Source of the DNA: Ilumatobacteraceae bacterium | Lineage (GTDB): Bacteria > Actinomycetota > Acidimicrobiia > Acidimicrobiales > Ilumatobacteraceae | NCBI GenBank assembly: GCA_021741795.1 | Contig: JAIOXC010000096.1 | Location: 1 to 5,720, forward strand | DNA: 5,720 nt | Reading direction: 5' to 3' | Shown: positions 1 through 5,720 of the stretch, piece after piece | How the letters are laid out: each line of letters begins with the position of its first letter | How positions within the stretch are numbered: position 1 is the stretch's first letter | Program-made: the position numbers and the translations under genes | The notes under the pieces: model-generated | Told to the model about the DNA's origin: nothing | Seen by the model: only the letters and a program-made list of their open reading frames with translations | Databases searched by the model: none

Positions 1-1
1 G

Positions 2-1138
2 CGATGGGCGTGGGCCGAGATCAACTTGAGTGCATTGGCACACAATGTGCGTGTGTTGGCAACCGAATCTGCACCAAGTGAAGTGTGGGCTGTAGTAAAG
101 GCCAATGCTTATGGGCACGGTGCACTGCAGTGTGCAACAACCGCACTTGAGAGCGGGGCAACTGGCTTGTGTGTTGCGCTCGCCGATGAAGCAATTGCAC
201 TGCGACAAGCCGGCGTGAGCGCACCGATTTTGGTGATGAGCGAGCAACCACCGCAACAACATGAAGACATGATCAAGTACGGACTCATTGCAACGCTGTA
301 CAACAAAGCAACGATCGAGCACTACGCAAGCGTTGCAACACGACTCGGTGTAGTTGGTGCTGTGCACCTCAAGGTTGACACGGGCATGCACCGAGTTGGC
401 ATTGATCCACAGCACGCCGTCGAGATGGCTCAACTCATTGCGAAAGAGACATGGTTGCAACTGGATGGAATTTTTACGCACCTTGCAACTGCAGATGTTG
501 CTGGACACGAAGCAACTGCACGGCAAATAGCCGAGTTCGATCAAGTGTGTGAAGAACTAAAACTGATTGGGCTTTTGCCGAGTCGTGTGCACATTGCAAA
601 CTCGTCGGCGACCATGAACCACATTGGCATTGCCAGCCAGATGAACAATGCTCCAACCATGACACGAGTTGGCATTGCCATGTATGGCGTTGCTGCAGAC
701 GCACAAAGTAATTCATTTGGTGTTTCGAAAGGTGCAGAACTGCAGCCTGTGATGGCGGTGAAGGCTCGTGTTTCTCACGTTCAGTGGCTAGACGCTGGCG
801 AAGCAGTTTCGTACGGCTTGCACCGCGCGCTCAAACAGCGTTCGTGCATTGCGACTCTGCCAATTGGTTATGCAGATGGTGTGCCACGTGGATTATGGAC
901 AACAGGCGAAGTGCTGATCGGTGGCAAGCGGCGAGCATTTGCGGGCGTAGTCACGATGGACCAGATCATGATCGATTGCGGAAATGATGATGTGCAAGTG
1001 GGCGATGAAGCCGTGCTCATTGGCAAACAGGGTGAAGGCCAGATCACAGCCAACGATTGGGCTCGCCAAATGGGAACGATTGGGTATGAAATTGTGTGTG
1101 GCATCAGTGCGAGAGTGCCACGCAACTACCTACGCTAA
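2..1138 (+). CDS. alr: Alanine racemase, 5'-truncated by window edge
   Basis: PLP-dependent enzyme that interconverts L- and D-alanine in the cytosol, supplying D-Ala for peptidoglycan. The reading frame is open from base 2, and its first residues (RWAWAEINLSALAHN) match the conserved family N-terminus, so the true start lies a few codons upstream of the window. The TTG at 26 is in frame but falls inside this conserved segment and is not the start. Visible signatures are VVKANAYGHG with the PLP-binding lysine at 98-100, the LKVDTGMHRVGI stretch with the lysine at 371-373 and arginine at 392-394, the catalytic tyrosine of VSYG at 812-814, and the substrate-site MDQ motif starting at 956. The C-terminus (YEIVCGISARVPRNY) is typical. 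About 378 residues are visible, close to the usual full length, so very little is missing. No frameshift or lost catalytic residue was seen. It heads the visible part of the operon, and its stop is 15 bases before tsaE. Confidence 0.96.
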   Translation, partial: RWAWAEINLSALAHNVRVLATESAPSEVWAVVKANAYGHGALQCATTALESGATGLCVALADEAIALRQAGVSAPILVMSEQPPQQHEDMIKYGLIATLYNKATIEHYASVATRLGVVGAVHLKVDTGMHRVGIDPQHAVEMAQLIAKETWLQLDGIFTHLATADVAGHEATARQIAEFDQVCEELKLIGLLPSRVHIANSSATMNHIGIASQMNNAPTMTRVGIAMYGVAADAQSNSFGVSKGAELQPVMAVKARVSHVQWLDAGEAVSYGLHRALKQRSCIATLPIGYADGVPRGLWTTGEVLIGGKRRAFAGVVTMDQIMIDCGNDDVQVGDEAVLIGKQGEGQITANDWARQMGTIGYEIVCGISARVPRNYLR

Positions 1139-1153
1139 ATCGTTCAACTTCCC

Positions 1154-1654
1154 ATGATTCGACTTACCGCACACAGCACCGACGACACTCGAGATATCGC
1201 GAGAGCAATTGCGATGCTTGTGCGCGCAAGCGACATGATCGTCTTAACTGGCGAAATGGGAAGTGGCAAGACAACTTTTAGCCAGTATTTTGCGCACGCT
1301 CTTGGAGTGACAGAGCCTGTCACTTCGCCGACGTTCAATTTGTTGCACAACTATGCGGGTGGTCGCTTGCAGTTGCACCACGCCGACCTCTACAGACTTG
1401 AGCGCACAGGTGAGTTGGATGATTTGGGCTTGACTGAGTTGCAAGAAGCTGGTGGTGTGATGCTGGTGGAGTGGGGCGATGTTGTTGGTGACGCGCTCGG
1501 TACTGGTCTTATCGTGAAATTGGCGGCTCCCGAAGATGTCGGCACCGAAGGATCGGTCACCGTGCGCCAGATTGAAATTGACTGGCGTGGGATGCAATGG
1601 GAAACGCGGTGGGACAAATTGCGTGCGTCGCTTTCGAATTGGTCAGCATCATGA
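1154..1654 (+). CDS. tsaE: tRNA t6A biosynthesis ATPase TsaE
   Basis: P-loop ATPase that works with TsaB and TsaD in the transfer of threonylcarbamoyl to A37 of ANN-decoding tRNAs; in known systems its ATP hydrolysis resets the TsaBD complex. The sequence shows a Walker A motif GEMGSGKTT (residues 33-41), the family motif TSPTFNLLHNY (57-67), HADLYRL (76-82) and the EW pair at 106-107 that corresponds to the conserved C-terminal acidic/aromatic motif. At 166 residues it is slightly longer than many TsaE proteins (about 150), the extra being a C-terminal tail. The ATG at 1154 is the only plausible in-frame start after the alr stop. The 15-base gap before it (1139-1153) contains no recognisable Shine-Dalgarno sequence, so initiation may rely on coupling to alr or on weak upstream pairing. 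Its TGA overlaps the tsaB ATG. Confidence 0.95.
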   Translation: MIRLTAHSTDDTRDIARAIAMLVRASDMIVLTGEMGSGKTTFSQYFAHALGVTEPVTSPTFNLLHNYAGGRLQLHHADLYRLERTGELDDLGLTELQEAGGVMLVEWGDVVGDALGTGLIVKLAAPEDVGTEGSVTVRQIEIDWRGMQWETRWDKLRASLSNWSAS

Positions 1655-2364
1655 TTATTTTGTCGATTGACACTGCAACTGATGGGGTGAGTGTTGCAAT
1701 AGCGGATGGCACTCGAGTCTTGGCGTCGAGTGAGATGCGCAGCGAAAAACAACACGCAGAAGTGTTGACGACGATGATTGACTTTGTGCGCAAGCAGGCC
1801 GGAGTTTCGTTTGGTGATGTTGGTGCAGTTGCTGTTGATATCGGCCCAGGTTTGTTTACTGGTATGCGTGTCGGTATCGCATCGGCAAAAGCAATAGCTC
1901 AGGTGCTTGATGTGCCGATCATCGGTGCTACAAGTTTGGATATCTTGGCAACCGCAGTTGGCGAAACCGATGATGTGATTGCATGCGTGATCGATGCTCG
2001 GCGTGGCGAGGTGTATTGGTCGTTGTATCGATGCATCGATGGCAAGTTGCGTCAGGTAACAGCGCCCCAAGCAAGCACGGTAGAAGAGTGCGCATTGCAA
2101 ACGATTGATCGTGGTCAGTCAACACTTTTTGTGGGCAACGGCGCGCTGCGTTATCGCAACGAAATCGAGTTGGTAGTGGCTGGAGTGTTACCAAGGTTTG
2201 ACTTTGCGGACGAGATGGCTGCATTGCCTACGGCGGTTGTACTTGCCCAGATTGCGCACGAGCGTGCATTGCGTCAAGAGTGGCAAGAGGCCGACACGTT
2301 GGTGCCCGAGTATTTGCGCCTGCCAGACGCCGAAATCAACTGGGCAACACGGAGTGCATCATGA
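1651..2364 (+). CDS. tsaB: tRNA t6A biosynthesis protein TsaB
   Basis: ASKHA-fold paralogue of TsaD that has lost catalysis and acts as the dimerisation scaffold for TsaD and TsaE in t6A37 synthesis. The N-terminus ILSIDTATDGVSVAI (residues 3-17) is the family's first beta strands. It is followed by a helix with QHAEVL (34-39), the signature GPGLFTGMRVGIASAK (65-80), and the DARRGEVYW motif (115-123). The C-terminus carries VPEYLRLPDAE, a usual ending for this family. I chose the ATG at 1651 because it sits directly before the conserved strand and overlaps the tsaE stop as ATGA. An in-frame ATG at 1597 would add 18 residues that are really tsaE coding sequence in another frame. The resulting 237 residues fit the family. 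No good Shine-Dalgarno precedes 1651, which agrees with coupled translation. Its stop overlaps the rimI start. Confidence 0.94.
   Translation: MIILSIDTATDGVSVAIADGTRVLASSEMRSEKQHAEVLTTMIDFVRKQAGVSFGDVGAVAVDIGPGLFTGMRVGIASAKAIAQVLDVPIIGATSLDILATAVGETDDVIACVIDARRGEVYWSLYRCIDGKLRQVTAPQASTVEECALQTIDRGQSTLFVGNGALRYRNEIELVVAGVLPRFDFADEMAALPTAVVLAQIAHERALRQEWQEADTLVPEYLRLPDAEINWATRSAS
2351..2354 (+). promoter_or_regulatory. Shine-Dalgarno for rimI inside the tsaB 3' end
   Basis: GGAG lies six bases before the ATG at 2361, within the last codons of tsaB. It is the clearest ribosome binding site at any start in the window and supports 2361, rather than the in-frame upstream ATG at 2280, as the rimI start. 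Confidence 0.55.
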
Positions 2365-2876
2365 GAGGCGACAATCCGGTGCTCCAGATTGTGACCATGC
2401 AGCGCAAGCACATTCGAGACATCATGCCCATCGAAAACGCGGTGTATCCACGACCGTGGACCGAGAAGGTGTTTGCAGAAGAAATTGAAATGATGGGTCG
2501 GGGCAGGCGTCATTATGTCGTCGCTCACATTGGCAAAGTGCTGGTGGGGTACGGCGGATTGTTGTTTGCGGAAGAAGATGCGCACATCACCAACATTGCA
2601 GTGAAACCAGATTGGCATTTGCGTGGGGTGGCAACAGAAATGATGTTGGAGTTGGCTGCCGAAGCGCGCAATCGCGAATGTGAAGCCCTCACGCTCGAGG
2701 TGCGACACACCAATACTGCGGCACAAGAGTTGTATCGACGATTTGGATTTGTGCCGGCTGGAATTCGCCAAAAGTATTACGAAAACACTGACGATGCGAT
2801 TGTGATGTGGTGCACCGACATTCAGGGCGATGAGTATTCGCAGCGACTTGCCAAGATCGTGCAGTCACGACCATGA
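2361..2876 (+). CDS. rimI: GNAT N-acetyltransferase, RimI family (ribosomal protein S18 N-alpha-acetyltransferase)
   Basis: Transfers acetyl from acetyl-CoA to protein N-termini; the classical target is ribosomal protein S18, though actinobacterial members are reported to be less selective. The 171-residue product contains YPRPWTEKVFAEE (29-41, the RimI NPWS-like motif), AHITNIAVKPDW (74-85, beta 4), the acetyl-CoA loop HLRGVA (86-91), LEVRHTNTAAQELY (112-125) with the expected glutamate (E113) and tyrosine (Y125) of the active site, and GFVPAGIRQKYY. One oddity is that the loop usually reads Q/R-x-x-G-x-G/A, and the first position here is histidine. The ATG at 2361 is chosen for its overlap with the tsaB stop and the GGAG upstream; starting at 2280 would duplicate tsaB sequence. 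Residues beyond about 152 form a short tail. Position between tsaB and tsaD is typical for rimI, but substrate specificity cannot be read from sequence. Confidence 0.9.
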   Translation: MRGDNPVLQIVTMQRKHIRDIMPIENAVYPRPWTEKVFAEEIEMMGRGRRHYVVAHIGKVLVGYGGLLFAEEDAHITNIAVKPDWHLRGVATEMMLELAAEARNRECEALTLEVRHTNTAAQELYRRFGFVPAGIRQKYYENTDDAIVMWCTDIQGDEYSQRLAKIVQSRP

Positions 2877-3892
2877 GTGCCAACATGTTGTTTAGCGAAA
2901 GCACCGTGATACTAGGCATCGAGACAAGTTGCGACGAGACTGCCGCTGCGGTTGTGATGGGTGGCAACGATGTGTTGTCGTCGGTGGTGGCAACACAAAT
3001 TGATTTGCATGCTCGCTATGGCGGCGTGGTGCCAGAAATTGCGAGCCGCGCGCATGTTGAAGCAATGAATGTGGTGATTCGCCAAGCAATCTCGCAATCT
3101 GGTGTGCCCATTGAGCGCATCGATGCCGTGGCCGCGACGGTTGGGCCAGGTTTGATCGGTGCACTACTTGTAGGGGTTGCTGCGGCAAAGTCGGTTGCAC
3201 TCGTGCTCGACAAACCATTTATCGGTGTCAACCACTTGGAAGCACACTTGTATGCGGCATTGCTCGATGACCCTCATGTCGAGTTTCCGATGCTTGTCGT
3301 ATTGGTCTCTGGCGGCAACACCTTGTTTGTCGAGATGCGCGGTCATGGAGATTTCAGCGTTATCGGTCAAACAATCGACGACGCTGCAGGTGAGGCCTTC
3401 GACAAGGTCGCACGATTTTTGGATCTTGGTCACCCGGGTGGCCCTGCCATTGATCGCATTGCGCTCACTGGTAATCCAAATGCGATCGATTTTCCGCGCG
3501 CAATGTTGCACGACGGACTCGATGTTTCGTTCAGTGGTCTCAAAACTTCAGTGATCAACTACGTGCGCAAAAATCCAACAGTGTCGACGGCAGATGTGGC
3601 CGCATCGTTTCAATATGCTGTCGTAGATGTGCTGGCTGCAAAAGCGCGCAAAGCGGCTCAGCAAATCGGCGCGAAGACAGTTGCGCTTGGCGGTGGTGTT
3701 GCAGCCAATTCGTTGTTGCGAAGCACAATGACAACGGTGTGCGCAGAGTCGGGTTGGCGATTGGTGTTGCCAAGTATGAGCATGTGCACCGATAACGCAG
3801 CCATGATTGCATCGGCAGGTTGGTACCGTTTAGTTGCCGACGGCCCGTCCAGCATGGACATGGGCGCGATGCCAAACCTCAAACTCACATGA
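2873..3892 (+). CDS. tsaD: tRNA N6-adenosine threonylcarbamoyltransferase TsaD
   Basis: Catalytic subunit (Kae1/Qri7/YgjD family) that moves the threonylcarbamoyl group from TC-AMP to N6 of A37 in ANN-decoding tRNAs, in complex with TsaB and TsaE. Visible motifs are ILGIETSCDETAAAV near the N-terminus, GGVVPEIASRAH, the metal-binding HLEAH with H121 and H125, VSGGNTLF, DDAAGEAFDKVAR, SFSGLKTSV, ALGGGVAANSLLR and TDNAAMIA, whose aspartate (D307) is the expected third metal ligand. The length of 339 residues equals that of typical bacterial TsaD, and all key residues are present. The ATG at 2873 overlaps the rimI stop as ATGA; an ATG four codons later (2885) is an alternative start that would not affect the conserved core. 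No clear Shine-Dalgarno is visible. Leucine codons are strongly biased to TTG (about 15, against a single CTG). TsaC/Sua5, which makes TC-AMP, must be encoded elsewhere. Confidence 0.97.
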   Translation: MSANMLFSESTVILGIETSCDETAAAVVMGGNDVLSSVVATQIDLHARYGGVVPEIASRAHVEAMNVVIRQAISQSGVPIERIDAVAATVGPGLIGALLVGVAAAKSVALVLDKPFIGVNHLEAHLYAALLDDPHVEFPMLVVLVSGGNTLFVEMRGHGDFSVIGQTIDDAAGEAFDKVARFLDLGHPGGPAIDRIALTGNPNAIDFPRAMLHDGLDVSFSGLKTSVINYVRKNPTVSTADVAASFQYAVVDVLAAKARKAAQQIGAKTVALGGGVAANSLLRSTMTTVCAESGWRLVLPSMSMCTDNAAMIASAGWYRLVADGPSSMDMGAMPNLKLT

Positions 3893-5073
3893 CTATGAAC
3901 TACGCAACCAATTTGCCAATTTCAAACACCACTGTGCCGCGCCTTGCGCCATTGCAACTCGGCGAGCATTCGGTGTGGCCACCTGTTGTGCTTGCGCCAA
4001 TGGCTGGCGTCACCAATGCGCCATTTCGTTCGTTGTGCCGCAAGTTTGGCCCTGGCCTTGTCTACGTCAACGAAATGATGATGGCTACTGGTTTGGTGCA
4101 CGGCAATCGCAAAACCGACACGATGCTCAAGTTTGGCAGCGACGAAACCTTTCGCAGCCTGCAGTTGTATGGAAGCGATCCAGAAATGCTCGCACGAGCA
4201 GTCGACAAACTTGGTCGCGCAGACGCTGTTGATCACATTGATCTCAATTTTGGTTGCCCAGCACCAAAAGTGACACGGCGCGGCGGTGGAGCAGCAGTGC
4301 CACTCAAGCGCCAGCTGTTGCGCGCACTGGTGACTGCAGCAGTCGAGACGGGCAAAAATTATGGTATTCCAATCACATGCAAGTTTCGAATGGGCATTGA
4401 CGACGACTTGATTACGTTTGTGCAGACAGGCTTGATTTGTGAAGAGGCGGGTGCATCAGCAGTTGCGTTACATGCACGAACTGCGCGTCAGCATTATGCG
4501 CCGAGCGCACACTGGGAAGCGATCAAAGAGCTGAAAGACGCGGTCACGAGTATTCCGGTGCTCGGCAACGGCGATATCTGGGAAGCAAAAGACGCGTTGC
4601 GCATGGTGGAGCAAACCGGTTGTGACGGCGTGGTCATTGGTCGTGGATGCTTAGGACGCCCTTGGTTGTTTCGCGACTTGATTGACGCGTTTAGTGGCAA
4701 TTCAATTCAAGCAACACCACAACTTGGTGATGTGCTTGCAGTGATGGTCGAGCACGCAACCGCGTTATGCGGACACTTGGGTGAAGAGCGCGGTATCCGT
4801 GATTTTAGAAAACACACGGGCTGGTATCTCACCGGTTACCCAGTTGGCGGCGAGACACGTCGCAAGTTCAGCGAGATTATGTCGCTCGAAAACTTGCGTG
4901 AGTTGTGCGGTGCGCTCGACCACAGTTTGATGATTGTTGATGGCGGAGAACGAATTGCGCGTGGTCACACCAACGGCCCAATTCGCGTGGTGTTGCCAGA
5001 TGGCTATCTCGATGATCTCGACGACATGACTGTTCCTGACGACGGTCATGTGATGCAACTCAGCGGCGGTTGA
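3889..5073 (+). CDS. dusB: tRNA-dihydrouridine synthase, DusB type
   Basis: FMN-dependent, NAD(P)H-using enzyme that reduces specific uridines in tRNA to dihydrouridine. A TIM-barrel domain starts at about residue 30 with VLAPMAGVTNAPFRSLC, followed by LQLYGSDPEML, the LNFGCPAPKV motif with catalytic C123, the RRGGGAA loop, TCKFRMGID with the FMN-contacting lysine K165, LHARTARQHY, LGNGDIW and the phosphate-binding IGRGCLGRPWLF. A helical C-terminal domain follows with FRKHTGWYLTGYPVGGETRR. At 394 residues it is longer than E. coli DusB (about 320). The excess is a leader of about 25 residues and a tail of about 45 (RGHTNGPIRVVLPDGYLDD), a pattern I associate with actinobacterial members. The ATG at 3889 overlaps the tsaD stop as ATGA, and an ATG at 3895 is an equally possible start. 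A further in-frame ATG at 3820 lies inside tsaD and is rejected. Subfamily assignment to DusB is good, but the exact uridine position modified is unknown. Confidence 0.93.
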   Translation: MTMNYATNLPISNTTVPRLAPLQLGEHSVWPPVVLAPMAGVTNAPFRSLCRKFGPGLVYVNEMMMATGLVHGNRKTDTMLKFGSDETFRSLQLYGSDPEMLARAVDKLGRADAVDHIDLNFGCPAPKVTRRGGGAAVPLKRQLLRALVTAAVETGKNYGIPITCKFRMGIDDDLITFVQTGLICEEAGASAVALHARTARQHYAPSAHWEAIKELKDAVTSIPVLGNGDIWEAKDALRMVEQTGCDGVVIGRGCLGRPWLFRDLIDAFSGNSIQATPQLGDVLAVMVEHATALCGHLGEERGIRDFRKHTGWYLTGYPVGGETRRKFSEIMSLENLRELCGALDHSLMIVDGGERIARGHTNGPIRVVLPDGYLDDLDDMTVPDDGHVMQLSGG

Positions 5074-5078
5074 TCAAC

Positions 5079-5711
5079 ATGGAGGGGTCGATACAAATTG
5101 TTTTGGCGTCCAAGTCGCCACGCCGAGTCGATTTGTTGACACAATTACTCGAGCACCAATTTGGTGAAGGGGTAGTGACGTTTGCAATCGATCCACCAAA
5201 CATTGACGAGACTGCACTGACAGGCGAAACGCCAATCGCTCACGTGCAACGTCTTGCCGTGGCAAAATCGCACGCGGTCGCTGAGCGATACAACAACGCT
5301 GTCGTGATCATTGCCGCCGACACGACTGTTGATCTGGACGGCAAAATAATTGGACAACCCACAGATGAGCAAGATGCGAGGTCAATGCTGAGCGAACTTT
5401 CGGGTCGTACGCATCAAGTACACACCGCAGTTGCTGTGGTGCACCTGGCCCATGACGGGACGATGTTGAGTCAAGCCCATGGCCTCGATTCGGCTGGCGT
5501 TTCAATGCTCGAGATCACCCCCGAGAAGATGGAGTGGTACCTGGCGACCGGAGAATCGATGGGCAAAGCGGGTTCCTATGCCGATCAGGGCGATGGTGGA
5601 GCCCTCGTAGAGCGCGTGGAGGGCAGCCTGACCACCGTGATTGGCCTGCCCCTTGACCTCTTATCCGACCTGCTGGTGCAGGTGGATTGTGGTTGGAAAA
5701 ACGAGGCCTAG
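5079..5711 (+). CDS. maf: Maf-like nucleotide pyrophosphatase
   Basis: Maf/HAM1-superfamily enzyme; relatives hydrolyse dTTP, UTP, CTP or modified NTPs such as m5UTP, pseudo-UTP and m7GTP to the monophosphate and pyrophosphate. The 210-residue product has IVLASKSPRR with the phosphate-binding R15 and R16, AADTTV with the catalytic aspartate D81, the LSGRTHQVHTAVAV block, WYLATGESMGKAGSYADQG with Q170, and the C-terminal VIGLPL. Two deviations stand out: the usual G/E-K-P lysine is glutamine (Q93, in IIGQPTDEQ), and the usual AYxIQG motif reads SYADQG. Codon use changes from roughly codon 123 onward. The ATG at 5079, five bases after the dusB stop, fits a weak GGCGG about nine bases upstream. 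A TTG at 5070 overlapping that stop would add three residues. The product is intact to TAG at 5709-5711. Substrate class (YhdE-like or YceF-like) is not assignable, and the symbol names the family. Confidence 0.9.
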   Translation: MEGSIQIVLASKSPRRVDLLTQLLEHQFGEGVVTFAIDPPNIDETALTGETPIAHVQRLAVAKSHAVAERYNNAVVIIAADTTVDLDGKIIGQPTDEQDARSMLSELSGRTHQVHTAVAVVHLAHDGTMLSQAHGLDSAGVSMLEITPEKMEWYLATGESMGKAGSYADQGDGGALVERVEGSLTTVIGLPLDLLSDLLVQVDCGWKNEA

Positions 5712-5720
5712 GCCCGTATC

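Noticed and set aside
26..28. TTG as the start of alr
   Set aside because: The in-frame sequence upstream (RWAWAEIN) is conserved alanine racemase sequence, so the gene continues past the left edge of the window.
1139..1153. Possible promoter or regulatory element between alr and tsaE
   Set aside because: Only 15 bases long, with no -10-like or Shine-Dalgarno sequence; too short for a promoter of its own.
1390..2100. A long open frame (about 236 codons) on the minus strand opposite tsaE and tsaB
   Set aside because: It spans two clearly recognised + strand genes and their junction, its translation shows no family motif, and its openness follows from the codon bias of the real genes.
1651..3892. 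tsaB and tsaD as a recent tandem duplication
   Set aside because: They share the ASKHA fold by ancient paralogy known across bacteria; their sequences here are clearly distinct family members, with metal-site histidines only in TsaD.
5081..5087. GGAGGGG just after the maf ATG, resembling a strong Shine-Dalgarno
   Set aside because: No normal start codon in the maf frame lies at a suitable distance; the next TTG (5103) is too far and within the conserved IVLASK strand, and other frames close quickly.
5705..5714. Perfect 10-base palindrome GGCCTAGGCC over the maf stop codon
   Set aside because: It has no loop, so it is a poor hairpin, and no T-tract is visible before the window ends; a terminator cannot be supported.

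Overview
This window is a compact, ordinary-looking piece of bacterial chromosome carrying seven genes, all on the + strand, with almost no intergenic DNA. In order they are alr (alanine racemase, 5' end cut by the window edge), tsaE, tsaB, rimI, tsaD, dusB and maf. The largest gap is 15 bases (alr to tsaE). The four junctions from tsaE through dusB are each an ATGA overlap, in which the next start codon shares bases with the preceding stop, so this is almost certainly one transcription unit with translational coupling. No promoter, terminator, RNA gene, repeat array, insertion sequence or CRISPR was seen.

The order alr-tsaE-tsaB-rimI-tsaD is a familiar actinobacterial arrangement. The G+C content is moderate (low to mid fifties by hand counts of short stretches), and codon choice favours TTG, CAA and GCA. 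The long DusB with a C-terminal tail is also actinobacterial in style. Together these suggest a moderate-GC actinobacterium, perhaps an aquatic Acidimicrobiia-like lineage. That is an inference from gene order and style, not a demonstrated placement.

The genes cover three jobs. Alr makes D-alanine for peptidoglycan. TsaE, TsaB and TsaD are three of the four proteins that make t6A at position 37 of ANN-decoding tRNAs; the fourth, TsaC/Sua5, is not here. RimI acetylates a ribosomal protein N-terminus and is often encoded between tsaB and tsaD. DusB makes dihydrouridine in tRNA. Maf is a nucleotide pyrophosphatase whose relatives hydrolyse canonical and modified NTPs. The centre of the operon is therefore tRNA modification, with a possible nucleotide-sanitation gene at its end.

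I did not find a new biological system. The points worth a second look are in maf: a usually conserved lysine appears as glutamine, a second conserved motif is altered, and base composition and codon use change within the gene.
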